Positions 7,721 to 14,347 of a stretch of DNA of 21,719 bases are shown here, one piece after another. Origin of the DNA: JBBARC01 sp040400005 (GTDB taxonomy: Bacteria > Pseudomonadota > Alphaproteobacteria > Acetobacterales > Acetobacteraceae); assembly GCA_040400005.1 (NCBI GenBank), contig JBBARC010000056.1:1-21719 (forward strand), given 5' to 3'. The notes beneath the pieces were generated by a model, which saw only the letters and a list, made by a program, of their open reading frames with translations, did not search any database and was not told the DNA's origin. The position numbers were made by a program, and so were the translations under genes. Positions within the stretch are counted from its first letter, which is position 1; every line of letters starts with the position of its first letter.

Positions 7721-8682
7721 CCGCAACCTTGCGCGATACCTGGTGCCCGCCCGGTGCCCTGCCGCGCTTTGATGTGGCAATCACCAGCCCTAACCTCAAA
7801 CCCTGGCGCGCCGGCAATACCGGCACCGCCGGATTCTGGCGCTTTGACGCAACCACCCCCGGCCCGCACGCCGTCATCACCGCGCTCATCCACGGCAACG
7901 AAATCGCCGGCGCCTGCGTGCTGGCCGATCTGCTCACCCGCGGCGTCCGCCCGTTACGCGGCAGCCTAACTTTGGGCTTCTGCAACCTCACCGCCTTCGA
8001 CCGCTTCGATCCGGCCAACCCCACCGCCACCCGCTTCGTCGATGAAGATATGAACCGCGTCTGGGATGAAACCCTGCTCGCCAGCCCCCGCCAATCCACC
8101 GAACTTACCCGCGCCCGGGCAATCCAACCCTTAATCGCCGATGCCGATGCCCTGCTCGATCTGCATTCTATGCTGTGGCCATCCGACCCGCTGCTCCTCT
8201 GCGGCCCAACGCAACGGGGCGCCCGCCTCGCCGCCAGTATCGGCACCCCCACCCTGGTGGTCGCCGATCACGGCCACGCCGCCGGCCGCCGCCTAATCGA
8301 TTACGCCCCCTTCACCACGCCCAACAGCCCGCGCACCGCCATCCTCGCCGAAGCCGGCCAGCACTGGCAGCCCACCACCATCACCGCCATGGCCGCCTGC
8401 GTCGATGGCTTTTTGGCAAGCCTCGGCATGGCCCCCGCCATCCCCAAACCAACCCAATCCCGCATGGCCGAAGTCACCACCGTCATCACCGCCCAAACCG
8501 GCGGCTTCGCCTTCCTGCGCGCCTTCCGCGGCGGCGAAATCATCGCCGATTCCGGCACCCTCATAGCCCTAGACGGTGCCCGCGAAATCCGCACCCCCCA
8601 CAATAATTGCCTGCTGATCATGCCCAGCCTAAAACCCAGCCGCGGCCACACGGCCGTGCGGCTGGCTAAGTTTGTAGATTAG
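7717..8682 (+). CDS. Succinylglutamate desuccinylase / aspartoacylase family zinc hydrolase
   Basis: A 321-aa M14-like zinc-dependent deacylase. The Zn ligands are HGNE (H59, E62) and H150 in LLDLHSM. DEDMNRVW (110-116) matches the substrate-binding DxNRxF/W motif of AstE/AspA enzymes, and AILAEAGQHW near 210 probably holds the general-base Glu. A C-terminal beta domain (about 245-321) follows, as in aspartoacylases. The likely reaction is hydrolysis of an N-acyl amino acid or related amide; the substrate is unknown because no arginine-succinyltransferase or NAA pathway genes are nearby. It faces phaB, with repeat copy 2 between the two stops (13 nt and 4 nt away). Confidence 0.88.
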   Translation: MTATLRDTWCPPGALPRFDVAITSPNLKPWRAGNTGTAGFWRFDATTPGPHAVITALIHGNEIAGACVLADLLTRGVRPLRGSLTLGFCNLTAFDRFDPANPTATRFVDEDMNRVWDETLLASPRQSTELTRARAIQPLIADADALLDLHSMLWPSDPLLLCGPTQRGARLAASIGTPTLVVADHGHAAGRRLIDYAPFTTPNSPRTAILAEAGQHWQPTTITAMAACVDGFLASLGMAPAIPKPTQSRMAEVTTVITAQTGGFAFLRAFRGGEIIADSGTLIALDGAREIRTPHNNCLLIMPSLKPSRGHTAVRLAKFVD

Positions 8683-8695
8683 GCAAGGAAAGAAC

Positions 8696-8819
8696 CTTCT
8701 TTTCTGAAGAAAAGAAGCAAAAGACTTTTATGAATTTGGTTCGGAGAACCCGGTGGCCGCGTTGCCCCAGGCCCAGCGTCATAAAAGTCTTTTTGTTTCT
8801 TTTTCTTCAGAAAAAGAAA
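8696..8819 (+). repeat. Nested inverted-repeat element, copy 2
   Basis: The left hairpin has stem CTTCTTTTC / GAAAAGAAG (8696-8704, 8709-8717) with loop TGAA. The right hairpin has stem TTTCTTTTTC / GAAAAAGAAA (8796-8805, 8810-8819) with loop TTCA. Between them the arms CAAAAGACTTTTATGA and TCATAAAAGTCTTTTTG are complementary, around a centre containing GGTTCGGAGAACCCGGTGG and CCCCAGGCCCAGCGTC. It lies between two convergent genes, where it could serve as a bidirectional terminator. Confidence 0.9.
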
Positions 8820-8823
8820 ACCC

Positions 8824-9546
8824 TTAGTACATATGCTGCCCGCCATTAATCGACAGCGTAGATCCGGTTACGAAATCGGCGTCGTCGGCGGTGAGAAACA
8901 GCACACCGCGGGCGATGTCTTCGGCGTGGCCGAGGCGGCCCATGGGAATACGGGCGATGATTTTTTGCAGCACGTCTTCGGGCACGGCGCGCACCATGTC
9001 GGTATCCACGTAGCCGGGGGCGATGGCATTGCAAGTGATACCAAAGCGCGCCCCTTCCTGGGCCAGGGCTTTGGTAAAACCATGGATGCCAGATTTTGCG
9101 GCGGCGTAGTTAACCTGGCCGTATTGCCCGGCCTGGCCATTGATCGATCCCACGTTCACCACACGGCCAAATTTTTTCGCTTTCATGCCATCAAAGGTGA
9201 GTTTGCACAGGTTGAAGCAGCTCCCCAGATTGGTATCGATCACGTCATCCCACATGGTGCGGCTCATGCGCTGCATGGTGCCATCGCGGGTGATGCCGGC
9301 GTTATTCACCAGCACTTCGATCGGGCCGTGGCTGGTTTCGATGTCGCGCACGGCAGCGTCGCAGGCGGCAAAATCACCGGCATCGAAGCGAATGGTCGGG
9401 ATACCGGTTTGCGCGTTAAAAGCGGCGGCGGCGGCATCGTTACCGGCGTAGCTGGCGATCACCTGGCGGCCGGCGGTGTGCAGGGCGATGCTGATAGCGG
9501 CCCCGATACCGCGGGTGCCTCCGGTAACCAATGCGACGCGTGACAT
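8824..9546 (-). CDS. phaB: Acetoacetyl-CoA reductase, PhaB
   Basis: Reduces acetoacetyl-CoA to (R)-3-hydroxybutyryl-CoA with NADPH, the monomer-forming step of polyhydroxybutyrate synthesis; cytoplasmic, 240 aa. A short-chain dehydrogenase with cofactor motif TGGTRGIG (8-15), NNAG (81-84) and the catalytic set S134, Y147, K151. The PhaB-specific stretch INGQAGQYGQVNYAAAKSG and the C-terminus LSINGGQHMY separate it from FabG. The start has AGGGAG 8 nt upstream. It lies 3 kb from the synthase genes and convergent with the upstream hydrolase, so it is not in an operon with phaC. A thiolase (phaA) is not in the window. Confidence 0.95.
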   Translation of the reverse strand: MSRVALVTGGTRGIGAAISIALHTAGRQVIASYAGNDAAAAAFNAQTGIPTIRFDAGDFAACDAAVRDIETSHGPIEVLVNNAGITRDGTMQRMSRTMWDDVIDTNLGSCFNLCKLTFDGMKAKKFGRVVNVGSINGQAGQYGQVNYAAAKSGIHGFTKALAQEGARFGITCNAIAPGYVDTDMVRAVPEDVLQKIIARIPMGRLGHAEDIARGVLFLTADDADFVTGSTLSINGGQHMY

Positions 9547-9565
9547 GGCGATCTCCCTGCTTAAA

Positions 9566-9591
9566 TTTTGGGCTTGGCTTTTGGGCTTGGC
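9566..9591. repeat. Perfect 13-bp tandem repeat upstream of phaB
   Basis: Two adjacent copies of TTTTGGGCTTGGC (9566-9578 and 9579-9591) lie 20-45 nt upstream of the phaB ATG, in the gap between phaB and the divergent 9712 gene. They could be paired regulator half-sites or a simple duplication. Confidence 0.8.
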
Positions 9592-9711
9592 GGCATTTGA
9601 CAGTGCCCGGTGCCGGCGCGCCAGGGGGACTAAGCAATTTATTTACCCACCTGCACCAGTATCGCCGCCAGCCGCCTTAAGCGGCAAAACCTGTGCAAAG
9701 GGTGGCAAACA

Positions 9712-10101
9712 ATGTTTTACCGCAGCGTACCTAGCCGGCGCGACCGCCGCGACCGCCGGCACGGCGCCCCCTACGGCATTGCTTTTGCCATTGGCGATCT
9801 GCAGCAGGCCATGGCCTGGGCGCGCACCCATCACATGGCGCTGGCGGTAGTGCTTGATCATATCCGCGGCGGTGCCGAATTCGAAGAACTCCTGGTGCTC
9901 ACCACGCCGCCGCGCGGTTTTGGCGGGCGCGGCCGGCGGGTGCATCTGTGGCGCACCGCGTTGCAAATTTTCGCACAATGCCAGGGTGGCCCGCCGGTGG
10001 GTTTTGCAAATCTTGCCGCAGCCCTGGATGCCCATGCCCACGCCGCCCCCTCACGCAACGGCCTGCTCGGTTTATTCCGCGCCAAGGCCCACCACGCCTG
10101 A
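9712..10101 (+). CDS. Hypothetical protein (129 aa)
   Basis: I do not recognise a family. The N-terminus is Arg-rich (RRDRRDRRHG); then come alternating hydrophobic and helical stretches (AFAIGDLQQAMAWARTHHM, LAVVLDHIRGG, EELLVLTTPPRGFGGRGRR) and an Ala/His-rich end. There is no signal peptide or clear membrane segment. Codon use with G/C in most third positions matches the neighbours and supports a real gene. AAAGGGTGG precedes the ATG by about 8 nt. It diverges from phaB across the tandem-repeat region. PHB relevance is only a guess from position. Confidence 0.65.
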   Translation: MFYRSVPSRRDRRDRRHGAPYGIAFAIGDLQQAMAWARTHHMALAVVLDHIRGGAEFEELLVLTTPPRGFGGRGRRVHLWRTALQIFAQCQGGPPVGFANLAAALDAHAHAAPSRNGLLGLFRAKAHHA

Positions 10102-10176
10102 TACACTGCCACCCATTGCGTCTTGCCTAATGTTACCCCCGCGCAATACACTTGGCGCATAATCGCGGGGGATATC

Positions 10177-11190
10177 ATGCGCCTACACACATCAAACGCT
10201 CGCCTATCAAACATCGGCCGGCGCACAAACGCCCTATGGGCATCCGCGGCGCTGATCGCGCTTTGCGCAGCACTACCCGTGGGCCAAGCCCGCGCGGGCT
10301 GCCAGCTATCCTACGCAAGCGAAATGCCAATCACCGTCAACGCCGACAAAACCTTTACCGTGCCAGTCAAAATTCACCATAAAACCGTACAAATGATCTT
10401 CGATACCGGTTCCGAATTGAGCCTGCTCAATCGCGCCACCGCCGATACGCTTAACCTTGACGATGCCACCGCCAATGGCAGCCACCTGTCGCAAAACGAG
10501 ATTTACAACAACGGCAAATTTGAGCACGTCACCGATAAAACCGCCGACATCACCGAACTCGGCGGTTTTGCCGGGCACGGTGAAGAATTCATGGTCGTTC
10601 CCAAAAGCAATAACGTAATTGGTGTCAACATCTTCGCCCCCTTCGATATCGACATCGACCTGAATGGCAAGCGCCTGATCCTCTATGTTGGCGAAGGCAG
10701 CTGCCATACCCCAACCACCAATATCGGCGGCGAGCTGTATATCGCCCCCATGTACGACCAGGGCGCGCAGGACGTCACCGGTGTCGCGCGCTATCAGGAA
10801 TTACACCGCGTATTAATACCCATGGTGGTGCAGGGCAAAACCTTCAACGCATTATTGGATACCGCATCCAGCCAAACCTACATCCGCCGTGCCGCAGCCC
10901 TTGCCCTCAACGCCACTAACCTGCCGCCGGCACCGCCCGTATCCAGCACCGATTTCGACCTACCACCTAACCCACCGGTCCATAATTTTACCAACGTCAG
11001 CATCGGTGAGGTCAACATCGCCAGCCTGCCCATGGCACTGCTGGAAACTGAACGATCCAGCGGCGATAACTGGGATATTGTCCTCGGTATGGATGTAATG
11101 AGCAAAATGCACGTGTGGATTTCGCAATCCTCACACAGCATCATCATGCAAATCCCGGCCCTTCCCTCGCCACCGCGCCCGGTTTCCTAG
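10177..11190 (+). CDS. Periplasmic retropepsin-like aspartic protease, two tandem lobes
   Basis: A 337-aa exported protein. The N-terminal signal peptide has basic residues, then ALWASAALIALCAALPVG, and a likely signal-peptidase-I cut after ARA (residue 40). Lobe 1 has the active-site motif MIFDTGSELSLLN (D76) and the later hydrophobic-hydrophobic-Gly element NVIGVNIF; lobe 2 has NALLDTASSQTYI (D228) and IVLGMDVMS. Each lobe thus carries the Asp-Thr-Gly/Ala and psi-loop elements of retropepsins, so one chain could fold like a pseudo-dimeric pepsin. The ATG at 10177 is chosen because a G-rich ribosome-binding site (GCGGGGG) precedes it and a signal peptide follows directly; an in-frame upstream start at 10123 would bury it. 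The substrate is unknown. Confidence 0.82.
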   Translation: MRLHTSNARLSNIGRRTNALWASAALIALCAALPVGQARAGCQLSYASEMPITVNADKTFTVPVKIHHKTVQMIFDTGSELSLLNRATADTLNLDDATANGSHLSQNEIYNNGKFEHVTDKTADITELGGFAGHGEEFMVVPKSNNVIGVNIFAPFDIDIDLNGKRLILYVGEGSCHTPTTNIGGELYIAPMYDQGAQDVTGVARYQELHRVLIPMVVQGKTFNALLDTASSQTYIRRAAALALNATNLPPAPPVSSTDFDLPPNPPVHNFTNVSIGEVNIASLPMALLETERSSGDNWDIVLGMDVMSKMHVWISQSSHSIIMQIPALPSPPRPVS

Positions 11191-11257
11191 GCGCGCGCAA
11201 AGCTTCCGCTGCGGAACTTAACAGCGCCCTGTGCATTTACCCATGATGAAGTCGCCA

Positions 11258-11284
11258 GCCGCGCGCCCCAAGGGGGCGCGCGGC
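11258..11284 (+). terminator. Strong GC hairpin, candidate terminator
   Basis: A perfect 12-bp stem GCCGCGCGCCCC / GGGGCGCGCGGC with loop AAG, followed by ACCATCATTTTGC. It lies 67 nt past the protease stop and 28 nt before the ATG of the repeat protein. The T tract is poor, so it may be a weak terminator, an mRNA-stabilising stem or a 5'-UTR structure of the next gene. Confidence 0.5.
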
Positions 11285-11312
11285 ACCATCATTTTGCATG
11301 AGGCCGCCAACC

Positions 11313-11855
11313 ATGCCCGACCCCAAACCCGACCCCAAACCCGACTCCAAACCCGACTTTAAAAACAAAATCGATAGCGCCACCATCATCAGCAAAATCG
11401 AACACCCCGCCACGATGTTCAATAACCCGCACGAGGTCGTCATCGACCCCGCTCTCTCCAAAAATCAAAAAATCATCGCGTTAGGTGTGCTCGAACAAGA
11501 TGCCCAGCAACTCGCCACCGCCGCCGATGAAGGCATGATCGGTGGCGAACCAGATACCCTGCACGAGGTGCTCAACGCCAAAGATTCGCTGGATTTACCG
11601 CCCACCGATTTTGCCTACAACGTGGTGCTCAAAGACCTGCGCCGCCGCCTGCGCCCCGGCCATGCCGATCACGCCCCAGATCTTCACGCCCCCGTTCTTC
11701 ACGCCCCAGATCTTCACGCCCCAGATCTTCACGCCCCAGATCTTCACGCACCAGTTCTTCACGCCCCCGTTCTTCACGCGGATGATATGCACAGCAACCT
11801 GGAAGACGCGATCAGCGCCCTCGAACGCGTCAAACCGGCGCTCACCCCCGCTTAA
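11313..11855 (+). CDS. HAPDL-repeat protein, conserved N-domain of unknown function
   Basis: A 180-aa cytoplasmic-looking protein with no known function. The N-terminus holds a charged PDPK repeat (residues 2-17). A helical middle region, ATMFNNPHEVVIDPALSKNQ then ALGVLEQDAQQLATAADEGMIGGE, resembles small uncharacterised proteobacterial proteins of the ALSxxQK/LEQDA type. The C-terminus holds seven pentapeptides HAPDL or HAPVL (residues 120-154) before a terminal helix LEDAISALERVKPAL. The ATG at 11313 has GAGG 9 nt upstream; the in-frame ATG at 11298 overlaps that signal. Its TAA overlaps the phaC stop on the other strand. Histidines every five residues could bind metal, but that is conjecture. 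Confidence 0.7.
   Translation: MPDPKPDPKPDSKPDFKNKIDSATIISKIEHPATMFNNPHEVVIDPALSKNQKIIALGVLEQDAQQLATAADEGMIGGEPDTLHEVLNAKDSLDLPPTDFAYNVVLKDLRRRLRPGHADHAPDLHAPVLHAPDLHAPDLHAPDLHAPVLHAPVLHADDMHSNLEDAISALERVKPALTPA
11316..11363 (+). repeat. 12-bp tandem repeat (PDPK codons), 4 units
   Basis: Units begin at 11316, 11328, 11340 and 11352. The first two are identical (CCCGACCCCAAA) and the last two differ by one or a few bases. In frame they encode PDPK, PDPK, PDSK and PDFK. Confidence 0.9.
11670..11774 (+). repeat. 15-bp in-frame minisatellite, 7 units
   Basis: Seven units of CACGCCCCAGATCTT and variants start every 15 bp from 11670 and encode HAPDL, HAPVL, HAPDL, HAPDL, HAPDL, HAPVL, HAPVL. Units 1, 3, 4 and 5 are identical at DNA level, indicating recent expansion. 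Copy-number change would keep the reading frame. Confidence 0.95.
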
Positions 11856-12871
11856 ACCACAGATTGTTCAAGCCAACCGCGCAAATGATCCCACAACACC
11901 GTTTGCGCAGCCGATCCCGCCACCATGCCAACATGGCCGGATTTTGGCGCATGTAGTGTGGCACCAGGGATTAACCGCGCCAACGGCCCGGCACTCTCCG
12001 GCGGCACAATTTTATCGCGCGCCGGCACCGCGACAAAACTTTTCATCCGCAGCGCACCTGGCAACACCGGCGCCCCCGCCACCCGCCACCCGCCTTGCGC
12101 CGTTGTGTTGGCACCATACCACTGGCCAATGGTTTCGCGCGCCACCGGGGCCACCAGCGGAATACCATCGTTGAGCCAATCTTCCAGCGCCACAAACAAT
12201 CTTGCGCGCGCACTGGTTAAATCCTGATCAGCAAAATCACGGTATTTCGCCGCCACGCTGCCAGGGTCAAGCAGCGAAAACAGCGCCTGCAAACCATCCA
12301 CCGGCAAGGTGTTAGAAAACCCCATGGCCGGCTCAAAAAACGCAAGCAACCCCGCCACTTTTCGCGCCCCCGCCGCATCAGCCGCATGAAAATCCCAAGG
12401 CGTCGCCAGCAACACCAGCCGGCGCACCAAATCCGGCCGGCGCTGCGCACAGGCCAGCGCCATCAGCCCGCCCATGCAGTAACCAACCAGATCAACCGGC
12501 CCGCCAAATGCCATCAACGCACGTTCAAGCCGGCCGACAATATAATCGGTCAGGGTAAATTGCCGTTCAATCTCGCCCGGCCAGCCCCAATCCAACAGCA
12601 ATGGCCGCAGCCCGCAGGCCGCGAGATAGCGCAGCATGGAGTGCCCCTCCATCAAATCCAGCACCTGCGCGCGATTAACCAAACTCGGCACCACAAACAG
12701 CGGCGTGCCAACACCATGCCCGTAATCCAGCAACCGCGTGCCGCCCTCCGCCCAAATCACTGGCGGGTCAATCAACGCGCGCTGGTAGGGAAAACGCCGA
12801 TACGCCGCGATCCCGGCCAATAATTTCGCGTCAGGTGTTGGTATCGGCGGAATGTTTGGGGGGCTGCTCAT
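11852..12871 (-). CDS. phaC: Class III-type poly(3-hydroxyalkanoate) synthase, PhaC subunit
   Basis: Polymerises (R)-3-hydroxybutyryl-CoA to PHB at the granule surface. At 339 aa it is the short type (class III/IV PhaC about 355 aa) rather than the roughly 590-aa class I enzyme. The lipase-like box is GYCMGG with nucleophile C132; the catalytic Asp is D286 in ARDKIVPP and the His is H313 in SGHVGMVAG. LLLDWGWPGE (91-100) and ATPWDFH (156-162) fit PhaC alpha/beta hydrolase cores. The start is placed at ATG 12871 (MSSPPNIPPI), overlapping the phaE-like gene by 41 nt; upstream in-frame codons give an Arg-rich, unconserved extension. There is no strong ribosome-binding site, consistent with translational coupling. 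Confidence 0.88.
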   Translation of the reverse strand: MSSPPNIPPIPTPDAKLLAGIAAYRRFPYQRALIDPPVIWAEGGTRLLDYGHGVGTPLFVVPSLVNRAQVLDLMEGHSMLRYLAACGLRPLLLDWGWPGEIERQFTLTDYIVGRLERALMAFGGPVDLVGYCMGGLMALACAQRRPDLVRRLVLLATPWDFHAADAAGARKVAGLLAFFEPAMGFSNTLPVDGLQALFSLLDPGSVAAKYRDFADQDLTSARARLFVALEDWLNDGIPLVAPVARETIGQWYGANTTAQGGWRVAGAPVLPGALRMKSFVAVPARDKIVPPESAGPLARLIPGATLHAPKSGHVGMVAGSAAQTVLWDHLRGWLEQSVV

Positions 12872-13277
12872 CTGGCTGCTCAAATTGGGCAAGCCGCCGC
12901 TCAAGCTCTTCCACGCGTCGAGCCAGGCGCTCGAAGGCATCATCCCGGCCACCAGATGCAGCAGCAGCGGCCGCGGCCCGCGCCGGTTCAACGGCCCCGG
13001 TTCGGTGTGCCCCATGTGTTGAGTTGGCCCGCTCATCGCGCGCCGGCGGCGTGGGAATAAACGCCGCCGCCGCCTGCGCCATGCCCGCCCACATGCCCAC
13101 ACAGCGCGACCACGCCTCGCGCGCCTCGATGTCGCCGCCCATCGCGTTCAATTCGCTGTGCCAAATGGTAATCCAATCGCGCGCCATATCCTGAAGATCG
13201 GCGCCCTGCTTGCCCGTGCCCTGAGTCTGGGGCCGCTCGCTTCCGGGTGTGCCAGCCGCACCCCGCCTGTCGGTCAT
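12831..13277 (-). CDS. PhaE-like PHA synthase partner (small)
   Basis: A 148-aa protein directly upstream of and overlapping phaC. The central helix QDMARDWITIWHSELNAM and WSRCVGMWAGMAQAAAAF recall PhaE/phasin-type amphipathic helices. An Ala-rich linker follows, then a C-terminal heptad helix AFERLARRVEELERRLAQFE. Class III PhaE proteins usually run to about 350 aa, so this one is short; it may be a reduced PhaE, a PhaR-like subunit of a class IV-like enzyme, or a phasin. The position next to a short PhaC, which needs a second subunit in known systems, is the main support. The N-terminal 25 residues are low complexity and the true start could be M31. Confidence 0.65.
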   Translation of the reverse strand: MTDRRGAAGTPGSERPQTQGTGKQGADLQDMARDWITIWHSELNAMGGDIEAREAWSRCVGMWAGMAQAAAAFIPTPPARDERANSTHGAHRTGAVEPARAAAAAAASGGRDDAFERLARRVEELERRLAQFEQPDEQPPKHSADTNT

Positions 13278-13382
13278 CGCCCATTCCCAATGTCTCTGGG
13301 CGCCGCCAGCCGGCGCACGCGCAAGTCATACCCCCACCATAAGCCCAAGCGGCCAAAGTTTGGAACACGCCGCCTCGCAATT

Positions 13383-14156
13383 TCACCGCGCCGTGGCATC
13401 GCCGCCATGCCGGCCAACGCCTGCGCTAAACCGCGCAGCCCCCTCCAACCCCTGCGAAATAGCCGCCAAACCATGCTCCATCTCATTAGCAATCGCCGCA
13501 TCATGCGCCAACGCCCATTGCTGGTGCATCGAAAGCCGATCCCCGCGCAAAGCCGCCTGCGGAAACGCGCACAAAGAGTGCGCCAGCACCATCGCCGCCG
13601 CCAGCGCCGCGCCATCCGCCACCACCTGCGTCACCAACCCCCAAGCCAGCGCTTCCGCCGCACCCACCGCACGCCCGGTTAAAATCATCTCCGCAGCCCT
13701 GCCCCCGCCTATCAACCGCGGTAGCCGAATGGTCCCCATATCAATTAACGGCACCCCAAACCGCCGGCAAAACACCCCAAAAATCGCAGATTGCCCCGCC
13801 ACCCGCAAATCACACCACGCCGCCAGTTCCAACCCGCCGGCCACCGCATACCCCTCAACGGCGGCAATCACCGGCTTGCCCAACACCATGCGCGTCGGCC
13901 CCATCGGCCCCAACCCGCCATCCCGCGTCAGTGGCCGCCGTTCCCCCCCCGCCATCGCCTGCAAATCCGCCCCACCACAAAAATGCCCGTCCGCCCCGGT
14001 CAATATCGCCACATGCGCCGTCTCATCCCCATCAAACGCCAAAAACGCCTCATACAAAGCCACCGCCGTCGGGTGATCCACCGCATTCCGCCGATCCGCC
14101 CGGTCAATCGTCACCACCCGCACCGCACCCTCATTGCGCACCACAATGCCACTCAT
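13383..14156 (-). CDS. Enoyl-CoA hydratase/isomerase (crotonase) family protein
   Basis: A 257-aa crotonase-fold enzyme. The oxyanion-hole motifs are HFCGGADLQAM and AVEGYAVAGGLELAAWCD; the Glu in GLELA matches the first catalytic Glu of enoyl-CoA hydratases. At the second Glu position the sequence reads RFGVPLIDMGTIRLPRLIG, lacking the usual PE pair, as in a subgroup of crotonases whose substrate is not defined. The ATG at 14156 has AAAGGGAGC about 9 nt upstream and is preferred to the upstream ATG 14183. It lies downstream of repeat copy 3 and 5' of the phaE-phaC pair on the same strand (105 bp gap), so it might supply or drain acyl-CoA intermediates for PHB; that link is inference. Confidence 0.88.
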   Translation of the reverse strand: MSGIVVRNEGAVRVVTIDRADRRNAVDHPTAVALYEAFLAFDGDETAHVAILTGADGHFCGGADLQAMAGGERRPLTRDGGLGPMGPTRMVLGKPVIAAVEGYAVAGGLELAAWCDLRVAGQSAIFGVFCRRFGVPLIDMGTIRLPRLIGGGRAAEMILTGRAVGAAEALAWGLVTQVVADGAALAAAMVLAHSLCAFPQAALRGDRLSMHQQWALAHDAAIANEMEHGLAAISQGLEGAARFSAGVGRHGGDATAR

Positions 14157-14194
14157 TTTGCCGTGCTCCCTTTGGTCAAACAAAAAGAAAGAAC

Positions 14195-14319
14195 CTTCTT
14201 TTTCTGAAGAAAAAGAAGCAAAAAGACTTTTAATACGTTGGTTCGGAGATCTCGGTGGCGGCGTTGCCCCAGGCCCAGCATAATAAAAAATCTTTTGCTT
14301 CTTTTCTTCAGAAAAGAAG
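14195..14319 (+). repeat. Nested inverted-repeat element, copy 3
   Basis: The left hairpin CTTCTTTTTC / GAAAAAGAAG (14195-14204, 14209-14218) and right hairpin CTTCTTTTC / GAAAAGAAG (14298-14306, 14311-14319) have loops TGAA and TTCA. The inner arms are CAAAAAGACTTTTAAT and ATAATAAAAAATCTTTTG (imperfect). The centre GGTTCGGAGATCTCGGTGG...CCCCAGGCCCAGC is close to copy 2. It lies 23 nt past the phoR stop and 38 nt upstream of the crotonase start, on whose strand it would form the leader or terminator region. Confidence 0.9.
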
Positions 14320-14320
14320 A

Positions 14321-14347
14321 CCTTAACCCTTAACCTTAACCCTTAAC
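14321..14347 (-). repeat. Short CCTTAAC tandem repeat at the phoR 3' end
   Basis: CCTTAAC, CCTTAAC, CTTAAC, CCTTAAC in a row on the plus strand. On the coding (minus) strand this yields the phoR TAA stop followed by further TAA triplets in other frames. It abuts repeat copy 3. Confidence 0.9.

Noticed and set aside
11670..11774. CRISPR-like array
   Set aside because: Units are head-to-tail without unique spacers and stay in frame in a coding gene.
11595..11792. Minus-strand ORF with WGVKI repeats opposite the minisatellite
   Set aside because: A by-product of 15-bp units being open on both strands; the plus frame has the ribosome-binding site and the non-repeat conserved region.
11958..13102. 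phaC extended upstream to the 416-aa start at 13102
   Set aside because: The added 77 residues run opposite-frame through the phaE-like gene and begin with an Arg run, unlike any PhaC.
13249..14076. 275-aa plus-strand ORF opposite the crotonase
   Set aside because: Shadow ORF; Pro/Ala/Ser-rich without motifs, opposite a clear crotonase.
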